Positions 34,461 through 43,785 of a stretch of DNA of 64,000 nt are shown here, piece after piece. Below the pieces are notes generated by a model. That model worked only from the letters and a program-made list of their open reading frames with translations, had not been told where the DNA came from and did not search any database. The stretch's first letter is position 1. Each line of letters starts with the position of its first letter. Source of the DNA: an uncultured Oscillospiraceae bacterium. Its GTDB lineage: Bacteria; Bacillota; Clostridia; Oscillospirales; Acutalibacteraceae. The translations under genes and the position numbers were made by a program. The DNA lies in NCBI GenBank assembly GCA_900543795.1, contig UQSH01000005.1, forward strand, positions 6,459 through 70,458. Reading direction: 5' to 3'.

Positions 34461-36642
34461 ATATGACGACGGATTTGCCTCCTTCATTGAAGAGGTAAAG
34501 CAAAGCAAGCAGTATGATGCCGAAAAAATTGAAAAAGCCTATCAGCTTGCAAGAGATGCGCATAAAAATCAAAGGCGCAGATCGGGCGAGCCTTATATTA
34601 TGCACCCTGTTGCCGTTGCCGAAATACTGTTTAAATTCGGTATGGATAATGAGTGCATTATCGGTGCGCTTCTTCATGATGTTGTTGAAGATACTGAATA
34701 TGATATAGATTATATAAAGGAGCATTTCGGAGATGATGTTGCCCTGCTTGTTGACGGCGTAACAAAGCTCGGAAAAATTTCTCTTTCAACTCGAGAGGAG
34801 GTTCAGGCAGAGAATATCCGCAAGATGTTTATTGCTATGAATAAGGATGTTCGAGTTATCATCATAAAGCTTGCAGACCGCCTGCATAATATGAGAACGC
34901 TTCAACATATGCCTGAATATAAGCAAAGGGAAAAAAGCCTTGAAACCCTTGAAATCTATGCTCCTATTGCACACCGTCTCGGTATCCGTGCATTTAAGGA
35001 TGAGCTTGAAGACCTTGCTGTTAGATATCTTGATCCGATTGCCTATAAGGAAATTGAAAATTCTCTTTCTATGAAGCAGGAGGAGGGAGAACGCTTCCTT
35101 AATGATATAAAGCAGCAAATAACAGAGCGCATAACTCCCGTTATGAAAAATGCAAGCATAACCTCCCGTGTTAAATCTGTTCACGGTATTTTCAGAAAGG
35201 TATATATAAAGGGAAAATCCTTTGAGGAAATCTATGACATTTATGCTGTCAGAATTATAGTTGACACTATGATAGACTGCTATAATGCTCTCGGCATTGT
35301 TCACGATATGTTCAAGCCGCTTCCGGGAAGATTTAAGGATTATATTTCAACCCCGAAGCCTAATATGTATCAGTCGCTTCACACAACTGTGCTTTCAAAG
35401 GACGGTGTTCCCTTTGAAATTCAAATAAGAACATGGGATATGCACCAAACCGCTGAATACGGTATTGCGGCGCATTGGAAATATAAGCTCGGCAAGGGCG
35501 GCAAGGACAGGCTTGATGAAAAGCTTTCGTGGATTCACAGAATGATTGAAACGGGCGAGGAATCCGATACTGCCGAGGAGCTTGTTGCAAGCATAAAGGG
35601 CGACTTGTCTATGGAGGAGGTTTATGTTTTCACCCCGAGGGGAGATATAAAAAGCCTTCCAAACGGCTCAACCGTTATAGATTTCGCCTATGCAATCCAT
35701 TCGGCAGTCGGTAATAAAATGGTTGGTGCAAAGGTAGATGGCAGAATAGTTCCGCTTGATTATAAAATCAAAACGGGCGAAAGAATAGAGGTTTTAACCT
35801 CAAATCAGCAGGGCAAGGGTCCCAGCAGAGATTGGCTCTCTATCGTTAAAACGGGAGAGGCAAGGAATAAAATTCGCTCTTGGTTTAAAAAGGAAAGACG
35901 AGAGGAAAATATTGAAGAGGGTAAAACCGCCGTTGAGCGTGAGCTTCGCAGAAATTTTATAAGACTCAGCGGAGATAAATATGAGGAGTTTATCAAAAAA
36001 ATATCGGAACGGCAGCATTTCTCCGATATTGATGAATTTTATGCCGCAGTTGGCTACGGCGGTGTTCAAATAAGCCGCCTTATGCCCGGTATAAAGGATG
36101 AATACAACAGAAATTGGAAGGAAAAGGAGCCCGAAAAGGCACCTTCGGCTAATGTTGTTGATAAGCCTCGAAAGGCATCCTCCTCCGGCAACGGCGTTGT
36201 TGTTGACGGAATTGATAATTGCCTTATTAAAATGGCAAAATGTTGCTGTCCGCTTCCCGGTGAGGAAATAGTTGGCTTCATAACAAGAGGACACGGACTT
36301 TCTATCCATAAAAGAAGCTGCGTTAATGTTCCGCAGGACCTTGAACATTCAGCAGAGCCTGAGCGCTGGATAAGTGCCCATTGGGATGAAAATGTTAAAA
36401 TTGAAACGCAGTCAACACTTGATGTTTATGCTATTGACAGAGACGGCGTTGTGCTTGATATAACAAGCACATTGATGAATCTTCATGTCAAAATTCATTC
36501 AATTAACGCTCGTCCTATTAATGACGGTAATTGCCTAACAACCTTAACGGTTGCGGTCAACAGCAAGGAGCATCTTGATAACATAGTAAGAATTATCAGA
36601 AAAATTGAGGGCGTTTACCATATTGAAAGAACAGGAGTTTAA
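34447..36642 (+). CDS. relA: Bifunctional (p)ppGpp synthetase/hydrolase, RelA/SpoT family
   Basis: Makes and degrades the stringent-response alarmone. The 731-aa Rel protein has an N-terminal HD hydrolase domain (H53, HDVVED at 77-82), the synthetase domain with RFKDYISTPKPNMYQSLHTTV-type residues, a TGS domain (VYVFTPRGDIKSLPNG), and a C-terminal ACT domain. Both active sites look intact, so it should work in both directions. Start TTG 34447 lies inside recJ, preceded by AAAGGA. An in-frame ATG start is not available nearby. Confidence 0.96.
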   Translation: MGLIEYDDGFASFIEEVKQSKQYDAEKIEKAYQLARDAHKNQRRRSGEPYIMHPVAVAEILFKFGMDNECIIGALLHDVVEDTEYDIDYIKEHFGDDVALLVDGVTKLGKISLSTREEVQAENIRKMFIAMNKDVRVIIIKLADRLHNMRTLQHMPEYKQREKSLETLEIYAPIAHRLGIRAFKDELEDLAVRYLDPIAYKEIENSLSMKQEEGERFLNDIKQQITERITPVMKNASITSRVKSVHGIFRKVYIKGKSFEEIYDIYAVRIIVDTMIDCYNALGIVHDMFKPLPGRFKDYISTPKPNMYQSLHTTVLSKDGVPFEIQIRTWDMHQTAEYGIAAHWKYKLGKGGKDRLDEKLSWIHRMIETGEESDTAEELVASIKGDLSMEEVYVFTPRGDIKSLPNGSTVIDFAYAIHSAVGNKMVGAKVDGRIVPLDYKIKTGERIEVLTSNQQGKGPSRDWLSIVKTGEARNKIRSWFKKERREENIEEGKTAVERELRRNFIRLSGDKYEEFIKKISERQHFSDIDEFYAAVGYGGVQISRLMPGIKDEYNRNWKEKEPEKAPSANVVDKPRKASSSGNGVVVDGIDNCLIKMAKCCCPLPGEEIVGFITRGHGLSIHKRSCVNVPQDLEHSAEPERWISAHWDENVKIETQSTLDVYAIDRDGVVLDITSTLMNLHVKIHSINARPINDGNCLTTLTVAVNSKEHLDNIVRIIRKIEGVYHIERTGV

Positions 36643-36647
36643 AGCTA

Positions 36648-37100
36648 ATGAGGGCTGTTATTCAGCGTGTTAAATTTGCAGAGGTTAAGATAAACGGCGA
36701 GCTTGCCGGAAAATGCGGCGCAGGCTTTCTTATCCTTTTAGGTGTTATGAATACCGATACGGAAAACGACGCAGATAAGCTTATTAAAAAAATACCGTAT
36801 CTGCGCATTTTTGAGGATGAAAACGAAAAAATGAATCTCTCTGCTCTTGATACGGGGGCGCAAATGCTTGTTGTTTCGCAGTTTACTCTCTGTGCAGACT
36901 GCTCCCATGGCAGACGCCCAAGCTTTACCGCCTCTGCTCCTCCTGCCGAGGCCGAGAGGCTTTATGAGTATTTCGTAAGCGAGCTTAAAAAAGCAGGCGT
37001 TTCAAGTGTTGAAACAGGTCGCTTCGGCGCAGATATGCAGGTTTCACTTTTGAATGACGGACCTGTAACAATAATTTTAGACAGCGGTGAACTTAAATGA
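36648..37100 (+). CDS. dtd: D-aminoacyl-tRNA deacylase
   Basis: Removes D-amino acids (and glycine mischarged on tRNA-Ala) from tRNA. The 150-aa DTD fold has MRAVIQRVKFAEV at the start, the active-site SQFTLCAD (family SQFTLxAD), and the NDGPVTIILDS tail containing the cross-subunit GP motif. It lies five bases after relA, a common Firmicutes pairing, and overlaps the next gene by four bases. Confidence 0.97.
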   Translation: MRAVIQRVKFAEVKINGELAGKCGAGFLILLGVMNTDTENDADKLIKKIPYLRIFEDENEKMNLSALDTGAQMLVVSQFTLCADCSHGRRPSFTASAPPAEAERLYEYFVSELKKAGVSSVETGRFGADMQVSLLNDGPVTIILDSGELK

Positions 37101-37711
37101 CAGATGTTAAAGCAATCCTTTTGGGAGAAATAGAAAATAACTGTTATTTGATAACAGATAAAGCAAGCGGCAGGTCGGCGCTTGTTGACTGCACAGAGGC
37201 ATCCGAAAAAATGCTGAATTTTATCGGCAATGCGGATTTGGAGTATATTCTTTTAACTCACGGCCATTTTGACCATATCGGCGGAGTTAAGGAAATCAAA
37301 GAAAAGTATAATGCAAGGGTGGTTATCAGTAAGGAGGACGAGCCTATGCTCTCCTCAGGTAAATTAAGCCTTGCGGCATTTTGCGGCGGCGTGCAGAATA
37401 ACACCGAGGCGGATATTCTTGTTGAAGAGGGCTCTGTTATTATGCTTGGCGAAACGCCGATTAAGGTGCTTCACACAAAGGGACACACACAGGGCGGCGT
37501 TTGCTATCTTGTTGATGATAAAATTTTCACGGGCGACACCTTGTTTTTCTGCTCCTGCGGAAGAACGGATTTTCCGGGAGGCTCAATAAAAGAAATGCGT
37601 GAAAGCCTTAAAAGGCTCTCAATGCTTAATCCGAATTTAAAGGTTTATCCGGGACACGACAGAGCAACAACAATTGCTTTTGAAAAGCAGAATAATCCTT
37701 ATATGAGATAA
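37097..37711 (+). CDS. MBL-fold metallohydrolase, glyoxalase-II-like
   Basis: A 204-aa cytosolic metal hydrolase. HGHFDH (residues 55-60) gives the first metal site, with HTKGHTQGGV, GDTLF and PGHD supplying the other ligands. This short form groups with YcbL/YqgX-type proteins rather than full-length glyoxalase II, which has an extra substrate domain. The substrate is not known; a thioester is plausible. ATGA overlap with dtd. Confidence 0.92.
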   Translation: MTDVKAILLGEIENNCYLITDKASGRSALVDCTEASEKMLNFIGNADLEYILLTHGHFDHIGGVKEIKEKYNARVVISKEDEPMLSSGKLSLAAFCGGVQNNTEADILVEEGSVIMLGETPIKVLHTKGHTQGGVCYLVDDKIFTGDTLFFCSCGRTDFPGGSIKEMRESLKRLSMLNPNLKVYPGHDRATTIAFEKQNNPYMR

Positions 37712-37717
37712 ATAAAT

Positions 37718-39160
37718 ATGATATTAATAACAGAAAATCATTCCTTTAAGTACGATATGGAAAATCTTGCCGAAATATTTTTTCCCTATGAAAAAATAAA
37801 GGTGCTCGGCGAGCTTTCCGGGGAAAAAGATAATATTACGGTTATAACAAGGGCTTGCGGAAATGAAATTTCCGTTGAAGCCTTTGTTTTTGAAAAGCAT
37901 AAAATAAAAAGGCAAAGCGTTTCTTCACAGTCCGATATTCGCAGTATGCTCTCAATTCTTTTTTATGAGGTTATGTCGGATATAACGGGCCTTGATTATC
38001 CTTGGGGAATACTTTACGGAGTTCGCCCTGCACGGTTTATGCACAGCCTTGACGCAAAATATTCAAAGGAGAAGGCAGAGGAGATTTTTAAAAATCAGTA
38101 TCTCGTCAGCGAAAGCAAAATCAGCCTTGTGCGACGGGTTGCCGAAAATGAAAATAAAATCATTTCTCTGTCAAGGTCGGATAGCTGCTCGCTTTATGTT
38201 TCAATTCCGTTTTGCCCAAGCAGATGCGCCTATTGCTCCTTCGTTTCTCACAGCATAGAAAACGCTTCGGGGCTTGTAGATTCCTATGTTGCTTTGCTTG
38301 TCAGGGAATTGCAGGATTTGTCTGCTTATATTAAAAATAATAATCTCCGCCTTGAAACAATATATTTCGGCGGAGGAACTCCAACCTCTCTTTCGGCAGA
38401 AAATCTTTCAAAAATTTTTGAAGCAATAAAGAATAATTTTGATTTAAGTGCTTTGAGGGAATATACGGTTGAAGCAGGCAGACCCGATACCGTAACGCCT
38501 GAAAAGCTGATTGCAATAAAAAATGCAGGCGCTCAAAGAATAAGCATAAATCCCCAAAGCTTTAACGATGATGTGCTTCACGCCGTTGGTCGCAGGCACA
38601 CCTCAAAGCAAACGCTTGAAGCTTACCGCCTTGCCGAAGAAATCGGCTTTGATAATATTAATATGGATTTTATCGCCGGGCTTCCTGCCGATAATTTCAA
38701 TTCGTTTAAAAGCAGCATTGAAACCGCCGTTTCGCTAAACGCTCCAAGCATAACAGTTCACACGCTTTCTTTGAAAAGCGGTGCGTTTATGGCTTCTCCC
38801 GAGGGAGAATTTAAGGCGTGCTCAACGGAATTAACCTCTCAAATGGTTGATTTTTCAAGAGCTTTTTTAACCGATTCGGGCTACGAGCCGTATTATATGT
38901 ACCGCCAGGGAAAGTGCGTCGGCAATCTTGAAAATGTCGGTTGGTGCAAAAAAGGGTATGAATGTCTTTATAATGTTTTTATGATGGATGAAACTCATAC
39001 GGTTTTTGCAGTCGGTGCAGGCGGTGTAACACGGCTTAAAAATCAAAAAACAGGTAAAATCGAACGCATTTATAACTATAAATATCCGTATGAATATATC
39101 AGAAGCTTTGATGAAATCCTTAAAAGAAAGGAATATATAGACAGCTTTTACAGTGATTAG
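37718..39160 (+). CDS. hemZ: Coproporphyrinogen dehydrogenase-like radical SAM protein HemZ
   Basis: Radical-SAM protein related to oxygen-independent coproporphyrinogen III oxidase. The 480-aa protein has an N-terminal extension of about 155 residues typical of HemZ, then the cluster motif PFCPSRCAYCSF (Cys 166, 170, 173), YFGGGTPT, and a C-terminal HemN-like domain. HemZ relatives are often called heme enzymes, but some act as chaperones or have other roles, so heme synthesis is not certain. It ends the long his-recJ-relA transcription run. Confidence 0.9.
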   Translation: MILITENHSFKYDMENLAEIFFPYEKIKVLGELSGEKDNITVITRACGNEISVEAFVFEKHKIKRQSVSSQSDIRSMLSILFYEVMSDITGLDYPWGILYGVRPARFMHSLDAKYSKEKAEEIFKNQYLVSESKISLVRRVAENENKIISLSRSDSCSLYVSIPFCPSRCAYCSFVSHSIENASGLVDSYVALLVRELQDLSAYIKNNNLRLETIYFGGGTPTSLSAENLSKIFEAIKNNFDLSALREYTVEAGRPDTVTPEKLIAIKNAGAQRISINPQSFNDDVLHAVGRRHTSKQTLEAYRLAEEIGFDNINMDFIAGLPADNFNSFKSSIETAVSLNAPSITVHTLSLKSGAFMASPEGEFKACSTELTSQMVDFSRAFLTDSGYEPYYMYRQGKCVGNLENVGWCKKGYECLYNVFMMDETHTVFAVGAGGVTRLKNQKTGKIERIYNYKYPYEYIRSFDEILKRKEYIDSFYSD

Positions 39161-39193
39161 CAGCATAATATCTAATTATTATTACAATTTGTA

Positions 39194-39222
39194 TTGAAAT
39201 ATTATTCTGTTTGTATTATAAT
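39194..39222 (+). promoter_or_regulatory. Predicted promoter of the coiled-coil protein gene
   Basis: TTGAAA (39194-39199), 17 bases, TATAAT (39217-39222), followed by AAAGGAGATG and ATG 39251. Confidence 0.78.
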
Positions 39223-39250
39223 GAAAATATATTTTAAAGGAGATGTTATT

Positions 39251-39808
39251 ATGCCGTCAAATGCAAACAATCCTAAATTTTCAAATTTCGAGGAAATGCT
39301 TTCAAAAACGAAGGATATGGCTCAAATGCTTAATAAAAGAAGTGCGCAGTGCATTGAGGTTTCAAGAAAAAAGGTTGAATATCTTGATGCAAAATCAAAG
39401 CTTTCCAAGGCGTATGAAAAATTTGGCAAGCTTCAATATAAGGCTTCGCTCGGCGAGGATGTTGATGAAAATGAATATGCCGTTGCCGTTGCGGATATTG
39501 CCGCACTAATCAGCAAAATAGATGATTTGAGCAAGGAGATTGACACCTCCAAGGTTATGAGAGACACAGAGGATTTAAAAAGAGGTGCAGAGGAGCTCAA
39601 GGATGAGGTTATCAGCGCTTCAAAGGAGGCTCGCGAGGTTATCGCCCAGCGTTCAAAGAAAATTCTCAAGGCAGTTAAAAACTCAGTTGAAGCTTATTCT
39701 CCCGTAACGGTAAATTCGGAAATAGAGGTTGAATTTAAGGATGATCCCGAGCCGTCGCAGGAAGCCGAAAAGGAAGAGGAAAACACCGAGAATAAAGCAG
39801 AGGAATAA
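39251..39808 (+). CDS. Conserved-looking coiled-coil protein of unknown function
   Basis: A 185-aa soluble protein with no recognised domain. Residues about 10-140 are strongly helical with heptad-like Leu/Ile spacing; the last 30 residues are acidic (runs of Glu). There is no signal peptide or membrane segment. A strong ribosome site (AAAGGAGATG) and near-consensus promoter suggest good expression, and it is monocistronic between a promoter and a strong terminator. An upstream in-frame ATG at 39194 was rejected because it overlaps the -35 element. Confidence 0.8.
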   Translation: MPSNANNPKFSNFEEMLSKTKDMAQMLNKRSAQCIEVSRKKVEYLDAKSKLSKAYEKFGKLQYKASLGEDVDENEYAVAVADIAALISKIDDLSKEIDTSKVMRDTEDLKRGAEELKDEVISASKEAREVIAQRSKKILKAVKNSVEAYSPVTVNSEIEVEFKDDPEPSQEAEKEEENTENKAEE

Positions 39809-39824
39809 TAAAATTTATTATTCG

Positions 39825-39858
39825 GGCAGTGCAAAGCTTTTTTGCACTGCCTTTTTTT
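39825..39858 (+). terminator. Strong Rho-independent terminator
   Basis: GGCAGTGCAAA (39825-39835) pairs perfectly with TTTGCACTGCC (39841-39851) and is followed by seven T. It ends 10 bases before the next start codon. Confidence 0.95.
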
Positions 39859-39868
39859 GGTGGTTTAA

Positions 39869-41557
39869 TTGAATAATTTAAAGCAAAAATTTATTAATTC
39901 AGCAATACTTATGATAGGAGCTTCTCTGCTTGTAAAAATTATCAGCGCAGTTTATAAGATACCGCTAACGGCTTATATAGGAGCAACAGGCAGAGGCTAT
40001 TTTAATATGGCTTATAATCTTTATATGCCGTTTCACGCTCTTATTATGGGAGCCTTTCCCGTTGCGCTCACTCATCTTGTCAGCAAGTATAGAGAGCAGG
40101 GCAACGGCGCAAAGGTTTATTCTCTGAAAAAAGCGTCGTCGTCGTTGTTCTTTTTTATAGGTCTTTCGGCAATGCTTATTATGCTCCTTTTGGCAAAGCC
40201 CTATTGCAGCATAGTTTCCTCCTCATATAAAAGTCTGCTTTGCATTTATGCGCTTGCGCCAACTGTGCTTTTTTCCGCAATGGCGTCAGCAAAAAGAGGC
40301 TTTGCAGAGGGGCATCTTAATATGGTGCCAACTGCCGCAGGGCAGGTTATAGAAGCGCTTTTCAAAATGGTATTCGGTCTGCTGTTTGCAAAATCGGCAA
40401 TGGGATTTCTTTATAATGAGTATCTTGAAGGCTCAACGGTTCTCGGCAGTATATGCACAGATGAGGCAGAAGCACTTTCAAATATTTATCCCATAACCGC
40501 CGCTGCGGCAGTTTGCGGAGTAACCGTCGGAGCGTTTTTCAGCTATACCTATACTGCTTCATACGTTTCGTTAAAGTATAATTCCCACACTCCTCTCGGA
40601 AATTATAAGAAACGGGACAGCGCAAAGGAAATCCTTTCCTTTTCAGCCCCTATAATTATTTCAATGCTTATCCAAAGCCTATCCGAATTTTTTGATAATT
40701 CGTCTGTTCAGTATTGCCTTTCTCTTTGCTCGGTTGAAAGGCTGCAAGCCGCCTTTGCACAATGCTTTGAAATTAATAACACGGCAGGAGAGGATACCGT
40801 TACATATATTTACGGCCTGTTTTCAGCTGCTCACGATTTAAGAAATCTGATACCCGGCTTAACTATGGCGGTTGGCGTAACCGCCGTTCCCGTTCTTTCA
40901 GCCGCATTTGAAAATAAGGATAAGGAGCGCTTTTCCTCGCTTGCAAACAGTATTTTTAAATACACAAGCGTAATTGCCTTTGCAGGCGGATTCGGTTTAA
41001 GCCTAACGGCAAAAAGTGTTCTTGAAATTCTTTACGGCTCCTCAAATTACGATATAGTTATAGGCTGCTTAAATCTTGTTTCATTTTACGGCTTCACTAT
41101 GATTTTGTATTCTCTTTCGGGTGTTGCCGTCTTTTCCGTTCAGGCAATCGGATGTGCATCAAAGGGCATACCGTCATTTGTTGTGTCTGCCGTCATAAGA
41201 GTTGTTCTCAATTATATTCTTGTTTCAAAAACAGAATTAAATATTATGGGAGCAGCAGTCTCGGATGCGGTTTCATATGTTATCGTTCTTGCTTCAAATC
41301 TTTATATTTTCAGCAAATATTCGGGAATAAAATATGATGTAAATAAAATGATAATAAAGCCTCTCTTATGCGGTGTGGGTGCATATTTTCTAAGCCTTAT
41401 CACATATAACGCTCTTTTCAGCTTTGAAAACTGCTTTGCCGAGCTTGCCGTTTCGGGCGGTATTTATTGTTTTATTGTTACATTGCTTCTTGTTTTGTCA
41501 AAAACTGTTGAATTTTCAGAATTAAAATTCTTACAATATTGTAAAAAAACGGCTTAA
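39869..41557 (+). CDS. SpoVB-like oligosaccharide flippase (MOP superfamily)
   Basis: A 562-aa polytopic membrane protein with about 14 hydrophobic segments, of the MviN/SpoVB/RfbX-like MOP family. It begins with the SpoVB-type stretch LLVKIISAVYKIPLTAYIG (residues 20-38). Family members move lipid-linked glycan precursors across the membrane; SpoVB acts in spore cortex synthesis and others in vegetative growth. Nearby yabP/yabQ fit a sporulation link, but this is inference. The start is TTG 39869, after a GGTGG ribosome site. Confidence 0.9.
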   Translation: MNNLKQKFINSAILMIGASLLVKIISAVYKIPLTAYIGATGRGYFNMAYNLYMPFHALIMGAFPVALTHLVSKYREQGNGAKVYSLKKASSSLFFFIGLSAMLIMLLLAKPYCSIVSSSYKSLLCIYALAPTVLFSAMASAKRGFAEGHLNMVPTAAGQVIEALFKMVFGLLFAKSAMGFLYNEYLEGSTVLGSICTDEAEALSNIYPITAAAAVCGVTVGAFFSYTYTASYVSLKYNSHTPLGNYKKRDSAKEILSFSAPIIISMLIQSLSEFFDNSSVQYCLSLCSVERLQAAFAQCFEINNTAGEDTVTYIYGLFSAAHDLRNLIPGLTMAVGVTAVPVLSAAFENKDKERFSSLANSIFKYTSVIAFAGGFGLSLTAKSVLEILYGSSNYDIVIGCLNLVSFYGFTMILYSLSGVAVFSVQAIGCASKGIPSFVVSAVIRVVLNYILVSKTELNIMGAAVSDAVSYVIVLASNLYIFSKYSGIKYDVNKMIIKPLLCGVGAYFLSLITYNALFSFENCFAELAVSGGIYCFIVTLLLVLSKTVEFSELKFLQYCKKTA

Positions 41558-41561
41558 ATGC

Positions 41562-41590
41562 TTGCACTTTCAGCGTTTTTATAGTATTAT
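41562..41590 (+). promoter_or_regulatory. Predicted promoter of the mazG-HU-yab run
   Basis: TTGCAC (41562-41567), 17 bases, TATTAT (41585-41590), 36 bases before mazG. Confidence 0.65.
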
Positions 41591-41625
41591 TAATGCGAAC
41601 AAGTTAATCGTTGAGGTGTTTTTAA

Positions 41626-42462
41626 TTGGCAATCGGTTTTGAAATCAAGGATGAATATAATATTGAAGATTTAATCCGTATTGTTCAGGTTTTAAGAGCA
41701 CCGGGCGGCTGCCCTTGGGACAGAGAACAAACTCATCAGTCAATAAAAAAGAATTTTATTGAGGAAACCTATGAGGTTATCGAGGCTATAAATAAGGATG
41801 ATGCCGAGGGGCTTCGTGAGGAGCTTGGTGATGTTTTGCTTCAAGTTCTCCTGCATTGCCAGATGGAAAGCGAAAAAGGGGTTTTTGATTTTAACGATGT
41901 TGCAAACGATTTGTGCAAAAAGCTTGTCGTTCGCCATCCTCATGTTTTCGGCGAAAAAAGCGCTCAAAATGAAGCAGAAGCGCTTGAAAGATGGGATGAA
42001 ATCAAGTTAAAAACAAAAGGAATGAAAAAGCAAGGCGAGGCAATGATAAAGGTTCCCCGTGAATTTCCCGCTCTTATGAGGGCGCAGAAAATTCAGGAAA
42101 AGGCGGCAAAGGCAGGCTTCGATTGGAACGATGAAAACGGAGCAATCGAAAAGCTGTTTGAAGAGATTAATGAGTTAAAAACTGCTTTGTCAGGCGGCAA
42201 TCAGAATGAAATCAGCGACGAAATGGGCGATGTTCTGTTTTCCTGTGTGAATATTTCACGCTTTGCGAAATCAGATGCCGAGGAATCACTCAGCGCTTCA
42301 ACCGATAAGTTTTTAAGCAGATATTTAATCGTTGAAGAGCTTGCGGAGCAGCGTTGTGTGAATATGAAGCAAGCGTCGATTGAGGTTCTTGATGAGCTTT
42401 GGGACGAAGCAAAGATAATAATAGCCGAAAGGCAAAAAAACGGAGGTAGTTCAAATGAATAA
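41626..42462 (+). CDS. mazG: Nucleoside triphosphate pyrophosphohydrolase MazG
   Basis: Hydrolyses non-canonical or excess NTPs to NMPs. The 278-aa protein has two MazG domains: [18 protein letters not shown] (residues 24-41) followed by [10 protein letters not shown] and [13 protein letters not shown], then a second [14 protein letters not shown]. This matches the vegetative MazG/YabN C-terminal form but lacks the tetrapyrrole methylase domain of YabN. Start TTG 41626 follows GAGGTG. Its end overlaps the HU gene by 8 bases. Confidence 0.93.
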   Translation: MAIGFEIKDEYNIEDLIRIVQVLRAPGGCPWDREQTHQSIKKNFIEETYEVIEAINKDDAEGLREELGDVLLQVLLHCQMESEKGVFDFNDVANDLCKKLVVRHPHVFGEKSAQNEAEALERWDEIKLKTKGMKKQGEAMIKVPREFPALMRAQKIQEKAAKAGFDWNDENGAIEKLFEEINELKTALSGGNQNEISDEMGDVLFSCVNISRFAKSDAEESLSASTDKFLSRYLIVEELAEQRCVNMKQASIEVLDELWDEAKIIIAERQKNGGSSNE

Positions 42463-42727
42463 GTCAGAACTCATCGCAGCAGTTGCTGCAAAAGCAGATC
42501 TTTCAAAGAAAGACGCAGAGGCAGCAGTAAAGGCTGTTATTGATTCTGTATCAGAAGCTCTTGCAGACGGAGACAAGGTTGCTCTTGTTGGCTTTGGCAC
42601 TTTCGAGGTTAAAACCCGTGCAGCTCGCACAGGTAAAAACCCGCGCACAGGCGAAGCTATCGAAATTCCGGCAGCAAAGGTTCCTTCTTTCAAAGCCGGC
42701 GCAGCTCTTAAAAACGCTGTAAAATAA
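42455..42727 (+). CDS. hup: HU family DNA-binding protein
   Basis: Nucleoid-associated protein that bends DNA as a dimer. The 90-aa sequence has [27 protein letters not shown] and RNPxTG-like [12 protein letters not shown], the beta-arm that enters the minor groove. The gene starts inside the end of mazG with a strong GGAGG; HU needs far more protein than MazG, so either the ribosome site compensates or there is an unseen internal promoter. A hairpin follows. Confidence 0.97.
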   Translation: MNKSELIAAVAAKADLSKKDAEAAVKAVIDSVSEALADGDKVALVGFGTFEVKTRAARTGKNPRTGEAIEIPAAKVPSFKAGAALKNAVK

Positions 42728-42743
42728 TTTCAGCGAAGTCAAA

Positions 42744-42768
42744 AAGCCGCCACACTCCGTGGCGGCTT
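42744..42768 (+). terminator. GC-rich hairpin after the HU gene
   Basis: AAGCCGCCAC pairs with GTGGCGGCTT around ACTCC and is followed by AATTTTTATT. It probably terminates partly, letting HU be expressed above the downstream yab genes. Confidence 0.78.
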
Positions 42769-42793
42769 AATTTTTATTATTAGGATTGTTTTT

Positions 42794-43033
42794 ATGAGAT
42801 TAGATAAATATTTAAAGGTTTCTCGAATAATTAAAAGGCGCACGGTTGCCAATGAGGCGTGCGATGCGGGTAAAATTGAGGTAAACGGAAAAATTCAGCG
42901 TGCCTCTTACGATGTTAAAATTGGAGATAAAATAACCGTTAATATGGGCGTTCAGCCAAAAAGCTATGAGGTGCTTGAAATTAATGAGCACGCTCTTAAA
43001 GAGGAAGCATCAAAAATGTTTAAGGTGCTTTGA
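42794..43033 (+). CDS. rqcP: S4-domain RNA-binding protein RqcP (Hsp15/YabO-like)
   Basis: A 79-aa S4 domain: MRLDKYLKVSRIIKRRTVANEACDAG-type sequence binding structured RNA. In B. subtilis the orthologue (YabO/RqcP) works with RqcH in ribosome quality control, helping add Ala tails to stalled nascent chains. The position between HU/mazG and yabP matches the B. subtilis yab cluster, supporting orthology. The ATG lies 10 bases after a short AGGA site. Confidence 0.93.
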   Translation: MRLDKYLKVSRIIKRRTVANEACDAGKIEVNGKIQRASYDVKIGDKITVNMGVQPKSYEVLEINEHALKEEASKMFKVL

Positions 43034-43085
43034 TATATTAATCATTAAAAGCAATTATTTTTCATATATATTATCGGTGATTTAT

Positions 43086-43355
43086 ATGGAAGATAAAAAG
43101 GCTCACAGTCTTTTGCTTGAAAACAGAAGCGGCTTGAAAATAAGCGGAATAACCGATATAGGTGCATTTGATGAAGAGGGCGTTGTTGCTTATACGGATT
43201 ACGGTTGCTTAACAGTCAGCGGAAGCTCGCTTCACATTGAAGAGCTTAATGTTGCAAACGGAATTCTTGAGGTTAAGGGAGAAATAACTGCGCTTGTTTA
43301 CAGCAGTAAAACATCAAAGGAAAAAAGCGTTTTGAAAAGGCTGTTCAGTGCCTGA
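43086..43355 (+). CDS. yabP: Sporulation protein YabP
   Basis: An 89-aa YabP/YqfC-family protein. It has ENRSGLKISGITDIGAFDEE and DYGCLTVSGSSLHIEELN, the repeated beta-strand pattern of the family. YabP is produced in the mother cell during sporulation; deletion phenotypes are mild. I chose ATG 43086 behind GGTGAT; a longer frame to 42966 overlaps rqcP and is not similar to the family. It overlaps yabQ by 8 bases. Confidence 0.9.
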   Translation: MEDKKAHSLLLENRSGLKISGITDIGAFDEEGVVAYTDYGCLTVSGSSLHIEELNVANGILEVKGEITALVYSSKTSKEKSVLKRLFSA

Positions 43356-43785
43356 AATATTTGCCGTTTTTTTCATTTCGGGAATAATAATCGGAATTGT
43401 GTATGATTTGCTTTCCTTTCTGCGCTTTGCTTTTCGGGGAAGGGCAGTTGTTTTTATTCTCGATTTCCTGTTTTTTGTCATTTTTTCCTTTGCTTTCTTT
43501 ATTCCGCTTCTTGCATATAATAACGGCTCTGTAAGGGCTATGTACTTTACAGTGTATTTGGCAGGCCTTCTCCTTTATCTTGGCTCGGTATATAGATTAA
43601 CGCTTGGCTTTAAAAGGAAAGCTGCTGATTTTTTGCGTAAGCTGTTTAAAAATGTGTTAAAAATTTTTAAAAAAGTATTGCAATTTATTAAGAGTGTGTA
43701 TTATAATAAATTTGTTAAGCATTTAACCTTTACAAAAAAGCTTAAAGCAGGTAGTAAAAATGAAAGCGCTTCTTCAAAAAATTAA
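43348..43785 (+). CDS. yabQ: Spore cortex biosynthesis protein YabQ
   Basis: A 145-aa membrane protein with about three hydrophobic segments in the first 90 residues and a Lys-rich cytoplasmic tail. VYDLLSFLRF and LLYLGSVYRLTLG fit YabQ, which is needed for spore cortex formation in B. subtilis. Start GTG 43348 lies inside yabP. Overlaps on both sides (yabP, divIC) imply tight co-translation. With yabP it indicates a spore-forming lineage. Confidence 0.85.
   Translation: MPEIFAVFFISGIIIGIVYDLLSFLRFAFRGRAVVFILDFLFFVIFSFAFFIPLLAYNNGSVRAMYFTVYLAGLLLYLGSVYRLTLGFKRKAADFLRKLFKNVLKIFKKVLQFIKSVYYNKFVKHLTFTKKLKAGSKNESASSKN

Noticed and set aside
39194..39250. Upstream in-frame start for the coiled-coil protein
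   Set aside because: It falls on the promoter -35 element; AAAGGAGATG precedes the ATG at 39251.
42966..43085. Extended N-terminus for YabP
   Set aside because: It overlaps rqcP in another frame and lacks similarity; ATG 43086 follows GGTGAT and gives the family length.
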